In this document: piece by piece, positions 19,182-30,375 of the stretch
How the letters are laid out: each line of letters begins with the position of its first letter
How positions within the stretch are numbered: position 1 is the stretch's first letter
NCBI GenBank assembly: GCA_016191465.1
Contig: JACPOP010000015.1
Coordinates: 124,001-188,000, forward strand
Length of the DNA stretch: 64,000 bases
From: Chloroflexota bacterium
GTDB taxonomy: Bacteria; Chloroflexota; UBA6077; CF-72
Direction: 5' to 3'
Made by a program: the position numbers and the translations under genes
Notes under the pieces: model-generated
Seen by the model: only the letters and a program-made list of their open reading frames with translations
The model's database searches: none
What the model was told of the DNA's origin: nothing

Positions 19182-19733
19182 CTAATGAACCGGGCCCCCG
19201 AGCTTTGCCGCGATTCGTCGCACCGTGTTCAGATTCCGCATCGTCGTCGGCACCTTGCCCAGCGCTCTGGTGATCTCGACGTCCTTGACGGTGGCGTCCA
19301 TCAGGTTGCCGCGTCGAAGCCAGTACACCTCTGCCCCGCGGACGTGGAACAGGTCGGCATCGTTGGACAGTGCCTCCACTCTGCCGCGCACGCCGGCGTC
19401 CGGCGCGGCGGGCAGGAACAGAATGTGAAGCCTGTCGCCGGGCCGCGCATTCACGCCCTGGAACGGCTCGTAGGCGGCGATCTCGGCGAGCTCATCCTCA
19501 CGGCGGAGGAAGGTTGCCACCTCGTAGCCAAGCGCGTCCTTGAGTGCCGTCTCGATGCGGCGCTCCAGGCTCCGAACGTCGGCCGCGGGCGTCCTGAAGA
19601 TGACGTTGCCGCTGGCGATGAAGGTGCTGACCTCCGTGAACCCCATCCCCTGAAACACCGTCCTCAATGTCTCCATTGTGACCGTGTGGCCGCCGACGTT
19701 GAGGGCACGGAGGAACGCGATATAGCGCTGCAC
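19182..19733 (-). CDS. DUF1697 family protein
   Basis: YIAFLRALNVGGHTVTMETLRTVFQGMGFTEVSTFIASGNVIFRT ... LNTVRRIAAKL. Confidence 0.88.
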   Translation of the reverse strand: MQRYIAFLRALNVGGHTVTMETLRTVFQGMGFTEVSTFIASGNVIFRTPAADVRSLERRIETALKDALGYEVATFLRREDELAEIAAYEPFQGVNARPGDRLHILFLPAAPDAGVRGRVEALSNDADLFHVRGAEVYWLRRGNLMDATVKDVEITRALGKVPTTMRNLNTVRRIAAKLGGPVH

Positions 19734-19836
19734 GACGTGAATTATCCTACGGGTCCGCCACGGCCGGATCGGTGGATCCATGGAGGCCCTCGCTCCGCTC
19801 GGCATGACACCGCGGCGAAAGTCGTGGGGCGGGCCA

Positions 19837-20997
19837 CTATGAGCCCTGCCGCAGCGCCTCGATGAGGGCATCGGCGATCACCGCGTAGCCGGCGTCGGTT
19901 GGATGCGCATCCAGCGCCGCGACGTGGGTGAACGCGAGCCCCCGGCCTCGGAAAAGCGGCTCGATATCCAGCACCTCGACCCCGGCGGCCTGGGCGGCGC
20001 AGCGGATGATGCCGTTCAGGCCGCGAGCCACCGGGTCTGCCGTGGAGCATGGCTCGAGAGCGGTCCCGCGGAGCGCCCGCTGGGTAAAGGCGTCGTACGC
20101 GGTGCCGGTGCCAGAGAACGGGTTGTAATAGGTGAGCACCACGATGCGCGCCGCGCCGGCGGCGTTGCGGAGGGATGCGAGGACAGATGGATAGCCGGCC
20201 GCGACTCCTTTCAGCGCCGCGCGGACCGCTTCGGTACACGCGGCTGATGACGGACTCACGAGACAGGGCGGACCGTTCAGCAGGTGCAGCAGGTCATTGC
20301 CACCCACCTGCAGCGTCAGCGCTCGCGGCGGGCTGTCCGGCCCGCGCAGGAGCGCAAGCGCCTGCTCGAACTGTCCGCCCGTCGCCAGGAACGTGCTGAC
20401 GGTCTCCGCCCGCTGGGCGAGGCTGGTGACCTGCTGGAACCCCAGCGGGCGCAGCGCGGCAAAGGTGAGCGGCACGTAGCCAAGCTGGGCGGGATCGGTA
20501 GCGCCTTCGCCCAGGGCGAGTGAATCGCCCAGCACCAGCAGAACGGGCGCCGTCTGCGACGGCGGGTCTACTGCCGAGCCCTGCCACGTCTCCAGCCCGC
20601 CGGTGGTGAGGGCCCAGTGGGATTGCCCGTCGGTAAAGGTCGGGGTATTGGTGCGCTTGCGGTAGAAGGCGAGGCCGGTGGTGGTCTGCTGGAGGGTGTC
20701 GCCGTTCTCGGGGTTGGCGTGCTCACACTCGATCGGCTCGCCCATGGCCGCGCCCACGTGCACCCGCAGCGCCGCGAAACCGAAGGCGAACGCCGGCGTC
20801 ACGCCGGGCGCGCACCAGGCGAACTGGCGGAGCGGCGCCGCCGCGGCTGGCCCTGCGATGAGGCTGAGCAGCAGGCAGGCTGCGCACGCCGACCAGGCCT
20901 GGGTCCGGCTCCGCACGGGCCGATCCGCGAACCGCGTCCCTCGCCAGGCCCGATGCACAGCCCCCAAAAGAGCGGCAACTACCCGTGAATCGTGCAT
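19837..20997 (-). CDS. SGNH/GDSL-type hydrolase, probably exported
   Basis: PVLLVLGDSLALGEGATDP, LTLQVGGNDLLHLLNGPPC, C-terminal AALDAHPTDAGYAVIADAL; hydrophobic N-terminal segment. Confidence 0.85.
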   Translation of the reverse strand: MHDSRVVAALLGAVHRAWRGTRFADRPVRSRTQAWSACAACLLLSLIAGPAAAAPLRQFAWCAPGVTPAFAFGFAALRVHVGAAMGEPIECEHANPENGDTLQQTTTGLAFYRKRTNTPTFTDGQSHWALTTGGLETWQGSAVDPPSQTAPVLLVLGDSLALGEGATDPAQLGYVPLTFAALRPLGFQQVTSLAQRAETVSTFLATGGQFEQALALLRGPDSPPRALTLQVGGNDLLHLLNGPPCLVSPSSAACTEAVRAALKGVAAGYPSVLASLRNAAGAARIVVLTYYNPFSGTGTAYDAFTQRALRGTALEPCSTADPVARGLNGIIRCAAQAAGVEVLDIEPLFRGRGLAFTHVAALDAHPTDAGYAVIADALIEALRQGS

Positions 20998-21047
20998 AGC
21001 GCTGGTATACTCGTCGGACCGTTCAGAACACACGTTCTGGCCGTTCC

Positions 21048-23315
21048 ATGCCTGAGTCACGGTTCCAGCTCGTCTCCGATTTCCAGCCCACGGGAGACCA
21101 GCCCCAGGCCATCGAGAAGCTCGCGCGCGGGTTAGAGCGCGGCCTGAAGAACCAGACCCTGCTGGGTGCCACCGGCTCCGGCAAGACGTTCACCATGGCG
21201 AACGTGGTCCAGGAGGTCCAGCGGCCGACGCTGGTGATGGCTCACAACAAGACCCTTGCCGCCCAGTTGGCCTCGGAGTTCAAGGAGTTCTTCCCGAACA
21301 ACGCGGTCGAGTACTTCGTCTCGTACTACGACTACTACCAGCCTGAGGCGTACATCCCGCGCACCGATACATTCATCGAGAAGGACTCGCTCGTCAACGA
21401 GGACATCGAGCGCCTGCGCCACTCCACGATGCAGTCGCTGCTGACGCGGCGCGACGTCCTGGTGGTTGCCTCCGTCTCGTGCATCTACGGCCTGGGCGCG
21501 CCCGAGGAGTACGGGCAGAGCGTGCTGCGCTTGCGCGTGGGCGAGCAGCACAAGCGCGATAAGGTGCTGCGCCGACTGGCGGACATTTACTACGAGCGCA
21601 ACGACTTCGACCTCTCCGCGGGCAAGTTCCGCGTGCGTGGCGACACCCTGGAGGTACACCCCGCCTCGCAGGAGGTCGTGGTCCGCGTCTCGTTCTGGGG
21701 CGACGAGGTGGAGCGCATCGCCGAAGTGGACATCCTGACCGGCGAGGTTCTGGCCGAGCGCACGAGCGTGGAGATCTACCCGGCTCGCTACTTCGTGACC
21801 ACGCGCGAGAAGCTGGACGCCGCGCTGCGGGACATCCAGGCGGAGCTGGATGAGCGCCTGCGCGAGCTGGAAGCAGACGACAAGCTCCTCGAGGCGCAGC
21901 GGCTGCGCCAGCGGACCCAGTACGACCTGGAGATGCTCGCCGAAACAGGCGTTTGCGCGGGCGTGGAGAACTACTCGCGCCACCTCCAACGCCGCGCGCC
22001 CGGCTCTACCCCCTGGACGTTGATGGATTACTTCCCCGACGACTTCGTGCTATTCGTGGACGAGTCGCACATGACCATCCCGCAGGTGCGGGGGATGTAC
22101 AACGGGGACCGGGCGCGCAAGGAAGTCCTGGTGGATTACGGGTTTCGCTTACCAAGCGCCATGGACAACCGGCCGCTCATCTTTCACGAGTTCGAGAGCC
22201 ACCTGAACCAGCTCGTGTACGTCTCGGCGACGCCCGGACCGTACGAGCTCACCGTCAGCCGCGTGCCGACCCTGGAGCAGGAGATCGTGCCGATTGGCTC
22301 GTTCTTCGACATGCCAGACTGGGAGCAGCGAGAGGAACCACCGCCGCCGATCACGGACGAGCCGTTGACGGCAGACGGGCGCTTCGCACCGGCCGATGGC
22401 GCCGCTGGGAATGGACTCGTGGTCGCTCCACGGCTCGACATACGGGCCGACCAGCGCTACGTGCGTGTGTACGGTGCCGAACAGTTGATCCGTCCAACCG
22501 GGCTGCTCGATCCGGAGATCGAAATCCGCCCGACCCGGGGCCAGATTGACGACCTGATGGCGCGGATCCAGGACCACGTGGCGCTGGGCCAGCGGGTGCT
22601 GGTGACCACGCTGACCAAGCGCATGTCCGAAGACCTGGCAGATTTCCTGCGCGACGCCGGCGTCAAGGTCCACTACCTGCATTCGGAAATCGACACCCTC
22701 GAACGGGTGCAGATCCTGCGCGACCTGCGGCTTGGCGTCTACGACGTGGTGGTGGGCATCAACCTGCTGCGCGAAGGTCTGGACCTGCCCGAAGTGGCGC
22801 TGGTGGCGATCCTGGACGCGGACAAGGAGGGCTTCCTGCGCTCCGGGTCGTCGCTGATCCAGACGATCGGGCGCGCGGCTCGGCACGTGGACGGGCGGGT
22901 GGTAATGTACGCGGACACGATGACCGCGAGCATGAAGCGGGCAATCGACGAGACCTACCGTCGCCGCGCCAAGCAGCAGGCGTACAACGAGGCGCATGGC
23001 ATAACCCCCAGGGGGATCCGGAAGACGATCCGCGACATCAACGAGCGGGTCCGCGCGGTTGCTGAAGCGCGCGAAGGCTACGACGCGAAGGCCGCGCTCA
23101 ATCCCGCCAGCCTCTCGCGCGATGACCTGCAGAAGCTCATACGCGATCTCGAGACCCAGATGAAGCAGGCTGCCAGGGAGTTGGAGTTCGAGAAGGCGGC
23201 GATGCTGCGCGACCAGGTCGTGCAGCTCAAGGGAACGCTTACGCTGAAGGAGGGCGAATCGGCGGGGGTGGTTCCCACGGAGTTTCGCGCGGCGGTCAAG
23301 ACCCGTCGGAAGTGA
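21048..23315 (+). CDS. uvrB: UvrABC excinuclease subunit B
   Basis: [59 protein letters not shown]-terminal UVR motif [28 protein letters not shown]. Confidence 0.97.
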   Translation: MPESRFQLVSDFQPTGDQPQAIEKLARGLERGLKNQTLLGATGSGKTFTMANVVQEVQRPTLVMAHNKTLAAQLASEFKEFFPNNAVEYFVSYYDYYQPEAYIPRTDTFIEKDSLVNEDIERLRHSTMQSLLTRRDVLVVASVSCIYGLGAPEEYGQSVLRLRVGEQHKRDKVLRRLADIYYERNDFDLSAGKFRVRGDTLEVHPASQEVVVRVSFWGDEVERIAEVDILTGEVLAERTSVEIYPARYFVTTREKLDAALRDIQAELDERLRELEADDKLLEAQRLRQRTQYDLEMLAETGVCAGVENYSRHLQRRAPGSTPWTLMDYFPDDFVLFVDESHMTIPQVRGMYNGDRARKEVLVDYGFRLPSAMDNRPLIFHEFESHLNQLVYVSATPGPYELTVSRVPTLEQEIVPIGSFFDMPDWEQREEPPPPITDEPLTADGRFAPADGAAGNGLVVAPRLDIRADQRYVRVYGAEQLIRPTGLLDPEIEIRPTRGQIDDLMARIQDHVALGQRVLVTTLTKRMSEDLADFLRDAGVKVHYLHSEIDTLERVQILRDLRLGVYDVVVGINLLREGLDLPEVALVAILDADKEGFLRSGSSLIQTIGRAARHVDGRVVMYADTMTASMKRAIDETYRRRAKQQAYNEAHGITPRGIRKTIRDINERVRAVAEAREGYDAKAALNPASLSRDDLQKLIRDLETQMKQAARELEFEKAAMLRDQVVQLKGTLTLKEGESAGVVPTEFRAAVKTRRK

Positions 23316-23540
23316 GCTGGACGCTCGGTATCATGGGGTTCGACGCATGAAGAAAAGGAGCACCGCTGTGCAGAGACGCTGATTCGTCCCTGGCCTTGCC
23401 CGGTCGGGCACACACGGCCGCGGCGCTCGAGCTCCAGCGCCCTGCATGCGCTGAGCCACTCGGACTCCCGCGGGCAACGACAACCCGCCGCCCGGTGACG
23501 CGACGACGCGTCGCCGGTGGATTGATCGTGAGGAGCACTT

Positions 23541-24680
23541 GTGGCAACTGCCGCAGCTATCGACGCTCTCGCAGGCGTTCTTTCCGCCGTCATCGCCCCA
23601 GCCGCCTCGGAAGTGGATCGAAGCGGCACGTTTCCTCGCTCGGGTCTGGATGCCCTTGGCGAAGCCGGCCTAATGGGCCTGACCAGCTCCATGGATGTGG
23701 GCGGGCAGGGCAAGGGCCTGCGAGAGGCCGCCGCCGTTGTCGAGAAGCTCGCCGCCGTCGACGCGTCCACCGCGATGGTGGTGATGATGCACTACGCGGC
23801 GACGGCGGTCGTGGAGGCGCACGGCCCACGTGAGGTCCGGCAGGCCATCGCGGCTGGCCGGCACCTGACAACCCTCGCCTTCTCCGAGGCGGGCTCTCGG
23901 GCCCATTTCTGGGCCCCGCAAGGCACGGCCGCGCCAGTCGGCCGCGAGGTCCGGCTGGACGCCGAAAAGAGCTGGATCACGTCTGCTGGCGAAGCTGACA
24001 GCTACGTCTGGTCCAGCAAGCCCCTGGCGGCCGAAGGCCCCATGACCCTGTGGCTTGTACCGGCGAACGCCGCGGGCCTGAGTCAGCCCGGCGCCTTTGA
24101 TGGCCTCGGTCTCCGCGGCAACGGATCACGGCCCGTGACAGCCCAGGGAGTCCTGGTACCGGTCGCGGCCATGCTGGGTGCCGATGGCGCCGGTCTTGAC
24201 ATCGCCCTCGGCTCCGTCCTTCCAACATTCCTGGTCCTCAGCGCCAGCGTCAGCCTCGGTCTGATGGAGGCCGTGACCGCCGAAGCGGCTCAACACCTCA
24301 CGAGTACCCGTTTGCTCCACCTGGACCGTGCCCTCTCGGAGCAGACCGTGACACGCCTTGACTACGCCCGCATGCGCCTTGAGACTGACCGAACCCGCGC
24401 TTTCATCGAGGACACGCTGGCGGCGCTGGAATCGGGCAGGTCCGACGCCATGCTCCGCGTGCTGGAGGTGAAGGCCGCCGCGGCCGAGTCCGCGATCATG
24501 GTGACGGACCTGGGGATGAAGGTGGGCGGTGGCTCGGCCTTTCGCAAAGATCTTGGCCTGGAGCGGCGGTTCCGCGATGCCCGTGCGGCGCGCGTGATGG
24601 CGCCGACCACCGACGCGCTGCTCGACTTCGTGGGACGCGCCACGTTGGGATTGCCGCTCCTGGACGGCGCTGTCGCCTGA
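23541..24680 (+). CDS. acyl-CoA dehydrogenase-like flavoprotein
   Basis: ACAD fold layout: TLAFSEAGSRAHFWAPQGTAAPV, KSWITSAGEADSYVWSS, GLGLRGNGSRPV, C-terminal GMKVGGGSAFRKDLGLERRFRDARAARVMAPTTDALLDFVGRA. Confidence 0.85.
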   Translation: MATAAAIDALAGVLSAVIAPAASEVDRSGTFPRSGLDALGEAGLMGLTSSMDVGGQGKGLREAAAVVEKLAAVDASTAMVVMMHYAATAVVEAHGPREVRQAIAAGRHLTTLAFSEAGSRAHFWAPQGTAAPVGREVRLDAEKSWITSAGEADSYVWSSKPLAAEGPMTLWLVPANAAGLSQPGAFDGLGLRGNGSRPVTAQGVLVPVAAMLGADGAGLDIALGSVLPTFLVLSASVSLGLMEAVTAEAAQHLTSTRLLHLDRALSEQTVTRLDYARMRLETDRTRAFIEDTLAALESGRSDAMLRVLEVKAAAAESAIMVTDLGMKVGGGSAFRKDLGLERRFRDARAARVMAPTTDALLDFVGRATLGLPLLDGAVA

Positions 24681-25540
24681 TGGTGGACGCGCCCTTCACG
24701 CTCGGTGCGGTGGCCTACGATCCAAAGGTCGTCACTATCTGGGATGGGTTTCGGACCTGGTTCAACGCTCGCGGATTTCCGTTCGATTACGTGCTGTACT
24801 CCCACTACGAGCGGCAGGTGGAGGAACTGCTGGAGGGGCACATCGACGCCGCGTGGAGCTCGCCGCTCGCCTGGGTGCGCGCCCGCCGCCTGGCCGCCGC
24901 CGCCGGAACGTTCGTACAGGCCCTCGCCATGCGCGACACGGACCGGGACCTGACGTCCGTCGTGGTCGTGCGCGCGAATTCGGACATTGAGACTGTCGCC
25001 CAGCTCCGTGGGCGCGTCGTGGGGGTTGGCGCCGTGGATTCCCCGCAGGGGACCTTGATCCCGCTGGCGCACCTCCAATCGCTCGGCCTGGCCGCGGGCG
25101 AGGACTTCGAGGTGCGCGGCTTCGACGTCGGCGTGGGATTGCACGGCGACCACATTGGCGGCGAGCGAGACGCGGCCCGAGCGCTCACCGAGGGTCGGGT
25201 GGACGCCGCGTGCATGATCGATGGAAACCACCTCTTATTCACCCGAGAAGGCACGCTGCCGGGCAGCAGTATGCGAATCCTGACTCAGACTGCTCCCTAT
25301 GACCACTGCACCATGGCCACGCGGCCCCTTCTCGATGCAGAAACAGCGGGTCGCTTCCGCGAGCTGCTCCTCTCGATGTCGTACGCCGACCCCTCGGTGC
25401 GGCCGTTGCTCGACCTCGAAGGGCTCAAAGCCTGGCTCCCAGGTCGCACCGAGGGGTATGCCCAGCTTGAAACAGCAGTCGACACCTTCCACTTCTACGA
25501 CCGTGCCGGACACATCACCGCTCTCGACTATCGACCTTGA
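24680..25540 (+). CDS. PhnD/transferrin-like periplasmic-binding-fold protein without an obvious signal peptide
   Basis: LEGHIDAAWSSPLAWVRARRL, VVVVRANSDIETVAQLRGRVVGVGAVDSPQGTLIPLAHLQSLGL; starts directly with FTLGAVAYDPKVVTIWDGF. Confidence 0.75.
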   Translation: MVDAPFTLGAVAYDPKVVTIWDGFRTWFNARGFPFDYVLYSHYERQVEELLEGHIDAAWSSPLAWVRARRLAAAAGTFVQALAMRDTDRDLTSVVVVRANSDIETVAQLRGRVVGVGAVDSPQGTLIPLAHLQSLGLAAGEDFEVRGFDVGVGLHGDHIGGERDAARALTEGRVDAACMIDGNHLLFTREGTLPGSSMRILTQTAPYDHCTMATRPLLDAETAGRFRELLLSMSYADPSVRPLLDLEGLKAWLPGRTEGYAQLETAVDTFHFYDRAGHITALDYRP

Positions 25541-26714
25541 GGCGCTCGGGCTCGATCGCGGAGCGCACCTCCTCGTCGACCGGGCATTGGCGGTGCTGCC
25601 TGTAGGCGGGCGCCTGCTGGTGCGCGGGCGGGCGCCGGCGCTCGGCATACACCTCGCGGTGTGGGCTCGGGCTCGGGGCCACGGAATCGAGGACCTCCCG
25701 GCGGCTGATGGCGAGACGCGGGCGACGTTGGTGCGGGGTGGCGCCGATGTCGCGCGGTGGTTCGGGGCCGAGCGCGCCGGCGACCCTTCCCCGAGCGGCG
25801 TGTCTGATCGCCCAGACCCCACGTGGGGCTTCGCGGCGCGGGGCGCGCTGGTGGAGGCCGGCGGCAAGTCTCTGCCGTTGGACCTGGATGAGAAGCGCTG
25901 GGTGTGGACGGACCTGGCGCCCCAGTTGTACGCCCAGGCGGCGGCCAGCCAGTGGGATCCCAACACCGCCATCGACTGGGGCGCGGCTGAGCCGCTGCCG
26001 CGCGAGATCGAAGCCGCTGTCGTCCAGGTGATGACGTACCTGGTGGAGAACGAGCAGGCCGCGTTGGTCGTTCCGGCGCGCTTCCTGGGGAGGATCCACC
26101 CGCATTTCCGCGAGGCGATGCAGTTCCTGGCGACGCAGGTGGCCGACGAGGCGCGCCATGTCGAAGTGTTCACCCGACGCGCGCTGCTCCACGGCGGCCC
26201 GCTGGGGGCTTCGGGCGTGGGCGGTCGCGCCTCTCTGGGGACGCTCCTGGAGGAGCCCGACTTCGCGCTCGCGTCATTCTTGCTGTCCGTGCTGGGAGAG
26301 GGCACGTTCCTCAACCTGCTCGCATTCATCGAGCGGTTCGCGCCCGACGCGGTTACCCGGAACGTGGCGCGGCTGGTCCGGCAGGACGAAGCGCGTCACG
26401 TTGCCTTTGGCCTGGGCCACCTGGAATACCAGGTCACGCAGGACCCTGAGTTGCGGGACCGCCTGCGGGCGGCCATCGTGCGCCGCCACGACGCGCTGGC
26501 AAGTACCGCGGGCTTGTCTGAAGACGTCTTCGACGCGCTTGTCATCCTGGCCGCCGGTGGCTGGAATCCTGAGGCGATCGCCTCGGGCTACCGGGCTGTC
26601 GAGCGGCTCCAGGTGGACATGCACGACGGACGGCAGCGGCGCCTTGTTCGGCTTGGCTTCTCTTCTGCCGACGCCGCCGAGCTATCCGCGCTGCACACCC
26701 GCAATTTCATGTAG
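25503..26714 (+). CDS. diiron ferritin-like protein with a TusA-like N-terminal segment
   Basis: Two DEARH motifs (ATQVADEARHVEVF, VRQDEARHVAFGLGHLEY). N-terminus LEALGLDRGAHLLVDRALAVLPVGGRLLVRGRAPALGIHLAVWARARGHGIEDL resembles TusA but lacks the CPxP cysteine. GTG start at 25503 is tentative. Confidence 0.75.
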   Translation: MPDTSPLSTIDLEALGLDRGAHLLVDRALAVLPVGGRLLVRGRAPALGIHLAVWARARGHGIEDLPAADGETRATLVRGGADVARWFGAERAGDPSPSGVSDRPDPTWGFAARGALVEAGGKSLPLDLDEKRWVWTDLAPQLYAQAAASQWDPNTAIDWGAAEPLPREIEAAVVQVMTYLVENEQAALVVPARFLGRIHPHFREAMQFLATQVADEARHVEVFTRRALLHGGPLGASGVGGRASLGTLLEEPDFALASFLLSVLGEGTFLNLLAFIERFAPDAVTRNVARLVRQDEARHVAFGLGHLEYQVTQDPELRDRLRAAIVRRHDALASTAGLSEDVFDALVILAAGGWNPEAIASGYRAVERLQVDMHDGRQRRLVRLGFSSADAAELSALHTRNFM

Positions 26715-26868
26715 CCACTGCCAGCGGGTCGCGCTCGCGGCCGTACCGTCGGATGCGGTTCGCCGATCTCCACGGGGCGCTACGGTTGGCACGCTCCGTC
26801 AGCGGGGCAAGGCATTCGCTCGTTTCGCCCTGGCACGGTGCCTGCGGCCGTGCGTGCAGGAGGAACTG

Positions 26869-27057
26869 ATGTCGGGCAAAGCAAGCCATAAGAGCAAGGG
26901 CGGCGACAAGCAGTCGTCAGACAAGAACACCTTCAACCCCACTCATGAAGGGGGCCACATTCCTGGCTCCCAGACGAACGATCCGGAAGCCATGGACGTC
27001 AAAAACCGCGACAGTCAGGGCGGCGGCATGGGCGAGGCACACCTCATCAAGAAGTAG
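26869..27057 (+). CDS. small hydrophilic protein (62 aa)
   Basis: AGGAGG-like RBS just upstream of ATG at 26869; product MSGKASHKSKGGDKQSSDKNTFNPTHEGGHIPGSQTNDPEAMDVKNRDSQGGGMGEAHLIKK. Confidence 0.6.
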   Translation: MSGKASHKSKGGDKQSSDKNTFNPTHEGGHIPGSQTNDPEAMDVKNRDSQGGGMGEAHLIKK

Positions 27058-27260
27058 CAGCCGGTTGCGCGGCCGAGCGCCCCCAGCGGGGCGAGGCGGA
27101 GTTGGGATCGATCTCCACACCGCCGTACACTAGAACAAGTGTGCGAAAGCGCCGCCTGGCCTGAGCGTCCTCATTGGCGAGGGAAAGCGCGGGCTAGCGG
27201 CGCTTTCTGCGGCACAATCCTCTTCGCCCCAGCTCCGGCTTCGGACTGGCGGCTCCCTCC

Positions 27261-30200
27261 ATGCCCCAGGACGTCATCGAGATCCGCGGCGCGCGGCAGC
27301 ACAACCTCAAGAACATCGACCTCACGATCCCGCGCGACAAGCTGGTGGTCATCACCGGCCTCTCGGGCAGCGGGAAGTCGTCGCTGGCGTTCGACACCCT
27401 GTACGCGGAGGGGCAGCGTCGCTATGTCGAGTCCCTGTCGTCGTATGCCCGCCAGTTCCTGGGGCAGATGGACAAGCCGGATGTCGAGTACATCTCAGGC
27501 CTCTCCCCGGCAATCTCCATTGACCAGAAAGGCGCCAGCCACAACCCGCGCTCGACCGTCGGGACTGTCACGGAGATTTACGACTACCTGCGGCTCCTGT
27601 ACGCACGCGTCGGACGCCCCCACTGCCCGAAGTGTGGCCGGCCGATCCAGCAGCAGTCGTCCGAGCAGATCATCGACGCCGTGATGGTGATGCCAGAGGG
27701 TGCACGGATCATGGTCCTGGCGCCGCTGGTCAAGGATCGCAAGGGCGAATACCAGGCAGTCTTCGACGACGTCCGCAAGGCGGGCTTCGTTCGGGTGCGG
27801 GTGGACGGTGAGGTTCGCGACCTCTCGGACGAGCTCGCCCTCGAGAAACAGAAGAAGCACTCCATCGAAGTCGTCGTGGATCGCCTGGTGGTCTCGCGCG
27901 CACAGGAAGACAAGTCGCGCATCGCCGACTCGGTGGAGCAGGCCCTGAAGATGGGCTCTGGCCAGGTTGTCATCGCCGAGCCGAAGCCAGACGGCGGATG
28001 GAGCGACACCTTGTTCAGTGAGCAGTTCGCCTGTCCGCACGACGGCACCTCGTTGCCCCCGATCGAGCCGCGCTCGTTTTCGTTCAATACGCCCCATGGG
28101 GCGTGTCCCACGTGCACCGGCCTGGGGACTCGCCTAGAGGTTGACCCTGACCTGGTGATGCCGAACAAGGACCTGAGCCTGTCGCAGGGGGCGATCGCCA
28201 CCTGGGGGAAGGCGGGGATCAACGGCAACAGCTATTACCGCGCCATCCTGGAGGCCGCCGCGCGCCACTATGGGTTCTCGATGGACGTGCCGGTACGGGA
28301 TCTGGAGGAGCGCAGCCTCGAGCGGATCCTGTATGGCTCGGACGGCGAGCGCATCCCCATGCGCCACCAGGGCAAGACCGGCCGGGTACATGAGTACCGC
28401 ACCCACTACGAAGGCGTCATCCCGAACATCGAGCGACGCTTCAAGGAGACTGAGTCGGACTTTATCCGCGAGGACCTGCAGCGGTACATGTCGCCCCGCC
28501 CCTGCCCCACGTGCCAGGGTGCGCGGTTGAAGCCTGAGGTGCTGGCGATCACGATTGCCGGCCGCAACGTCGACGAAGTCACCCACTACTCCATTCAGCG
28601 CGCCCTGAGCTTCTTCACCGCGCTGGACGAGCGTCGGCCCGCCGAAGATGAAGCGCGCGCCGCCACACCCAAGAGCGCCTCGGGACGGACGGGCGCGGGC
28701 TTCACCTACCCGGAGGAGCGCGGGCTGACGCTCACGGACCGCGAGTTTGCCATCGGCCGGCAGATTTTGAAGGAGATCCGGGAACGCCTGCGGTTCCTCG
28801 TGGACGTTGGCCTGGACTACCTGACGCTGGCGCGTACCGCGGCCACGCTCTCCGGCGGCGAGGCGCAACGGATTCGCCTGGCCACCCAGATCGGATCAGG
28901 CTTGACGGGGGTGCTGTATATCCTCGATGAACCGAGCATTGGGCTCCACCAGCGCGACAATGCGCGCCTGATCCGCACCCTGCACCGTCTGCGCGACCTG
29001 GGGAACACGCTGATCGTGGTCGAGCATGACGAGGACACCATGCGTGCGTCCGACTGGATCGTGGACATGGGCCCGGGCGCGGGCGAGCACGGGGGCCGGG
29101 TGGTCGCCGAGGGACCGCTGGAGGAGATCCTGCGAACGTCCGGGTCGCAGACCGCGCGGTACCTGAACGGTGACATCCGGATTGACATTCCGACCGAGCG
29201 GCGCGAGGGCAACGGCCACGCGCTGAGCATCCGGGGAGCACGTGAGAACAACCTGAAGGACGTGAGCGTCGACGTGCCCCTCGGCTGCTTCGTGGCAATC
29301 ACGGGTGTGTCGGGCTCTGGCAAGTCGTCGCTCATCAATGCCACGCTCCACAAAGCGCTCGCAAACCACCTCCATCGCGCGCGTGAGGTTGCTGGCAGCC
29401 ACGACCGTATCGAGGGCCTGGAGCACCTGGACAAGGTGATCGACATCGACCAATCGGCCATCGGGCGGACGCCGCGCTCGAACCCGGCAACCTACGTGGG
29501 GCTGTTCACGCCCGTCCGCGAGCTGTTCTCGCAGGTCCCGGAGTCGCGGCTGCGCGGTTACCAGCCCGGCCGATTTTCGTTTAACGTGAAGGGCGGACGG
29601 TGTGAAGCCTGCCAGGGCGACGGCATCCTGAAAATCGAGATGCAGTTCCTCCCGGACGTGTACGTGCCGTGCGAGGTGTGCCACGGCAAGCGGTACAACC
29701 GGGAGACGTTGGAGATCCGCTACAAGGGCAAGAACGTGGCCGACGTGCTGGAGATGACGGTGGAGGAGGCCCTGGACTTCTTTCAGAACGTCCCGACGCT
29801 GAGGAACAAGCTCCAGACACTGTTCGACGTGGGGCTCGGGTACATTCACCTCGGCCAGTCGGCCACGACGCTTTCGGGCGGCGAGGCGCAGCGTGTCAAG
29901 CTGTCGAGCGAGCTTGCCCGTCGCGCCACCGGCCGCACCATCTACATCCTGGACGAGCCGACCACGGGTCTCCACTTCGCCGACGTGCAGCGCTTGCTGG
30001 GCGTGCTCCAGCGGTTGGTGGACACGGGCAACACGGTCCTGGTCATCGAGCACAACCTGGACGTGATCAAGACAGCCGACTGGGTGATCGACCTCGGCCC
30101 CGAGGGGGGCGACAAGGGTGGCGAGATCGTGGCCATTGGCACGCCCGAGGCGGTTGCGAATGTGCGAGCCAGCTACACGGGCCAGTTTTTGAAGCCGATG

Positions 30201-30305
30201 CTGGAGCGGGGCCGCGCCGCTCGCCCGGCTGAGCGCCGGAATGGCGCCGCCGGCTCGACGAAGGCTCCCGGCGAGGCGCGGACGCTCGCGGCGGCCGTCG
30301 CGTAG
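27261..30305 (+). CDS. uvrA: UvrABC excinuclease subunit A
   Basis: [62 protein letters not shown]; both ABC signatures; zinc modules incl. HCPKCGRPI. Confidence 0.97.
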   Translation: MPQDVIEIRGARQHNLKNIDLTIPRDKLVVITGLSGSGKSSLAFDTLYAEGQRRYVESLSSYARQFLGQMDKPDVEYISGLSPAISIDQKGASHNPRSTVGTVTEIYDYLRLLYARVGRPHCPKCGRPIQQQSSEQIIDAVMVMPEGARIMVLAPLVKDRKGEYQAVFDDVRKAGFVRVRVDGEVRDLSDELALEKQKKHSIEVVVDRLVVSRAQEDKSRIADSVEQALKMGSGQVVIAEPKPDGGWSDTLFSEQFACPHDGTSLPPIEPRSFSFNTPHGACPTCTGLGTRLEVDPDLVMPNKDLSLSQGAIATWGKAGINGNSYYRAILEAAARHYGFSMDVPVRDLEERSLERILYGSDGERIPMRHQGKTGRVHEYRTHYEGVIPNIERRFKETESDFIREDLQRYMSPRPCPTCQGARLKPEVLAITIAGRNVDEVTHYSIQRALSFFTALDERRPAEDEARAATPKSASGRTGAGFTYPEERGLTLTDREFAIGRQILKEIRERLRFLVDVGLDYLTLARTAATLSGGEAQRIRLATQIGSGLTGVLYILDEPSIGLHQRDNARLIRTLHRLRDLGNTLIVVEHDEDTMRASDWIVDMGPGAGEHGGRVVAEGPLEEILRTSGSQTARYLNGDIRIDIPTERREGNGHALSIRGARENNLKDVSVDVPLGCFVAITGVSGSGKSSLINATLHKALANHLHRAREVAGSHDRIEGLEHLDKVIDIDQSAIGRTPRSNPATYVGLFTPVRELFSQVPESRLRGYQPGRFSFNVKGGRCEACQGDGILKIEMQFLPDVYVPCEVCHGKRYNRETLEIRYKGKNVADVLEMTVEEALDFFQNVPTLRNKLQTLFDVGLGYIHLGQSATTLSGGEAQRVKLSSELARRATGRTIYILDEPTTGLHFADVQRLLGVLQRLVDTGNTVLVIEHNLDVIKTADWVIDLGPEGGDKGGEIVAIGTPEAVANVRASYTGQFLKPMLERGRAARPAERRNGAAGSTKAPGEARTLAAAVA

Positions 30306-30375
30306 CGGACCGCGCGGGATGCCGCGGCGTAGGGGTTGCTTACACGCTCCTCGCCGAAGGATCCGGTCCAGGCAG

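Noticed and set aside
25299-25502. N-terminal 68 residues of the 471-aa ferritin-like ORF
   Set aside because: Overlaps the PhnD-like gene in another frame; translation there is not domain-like, so a start near 25503 is preferred.
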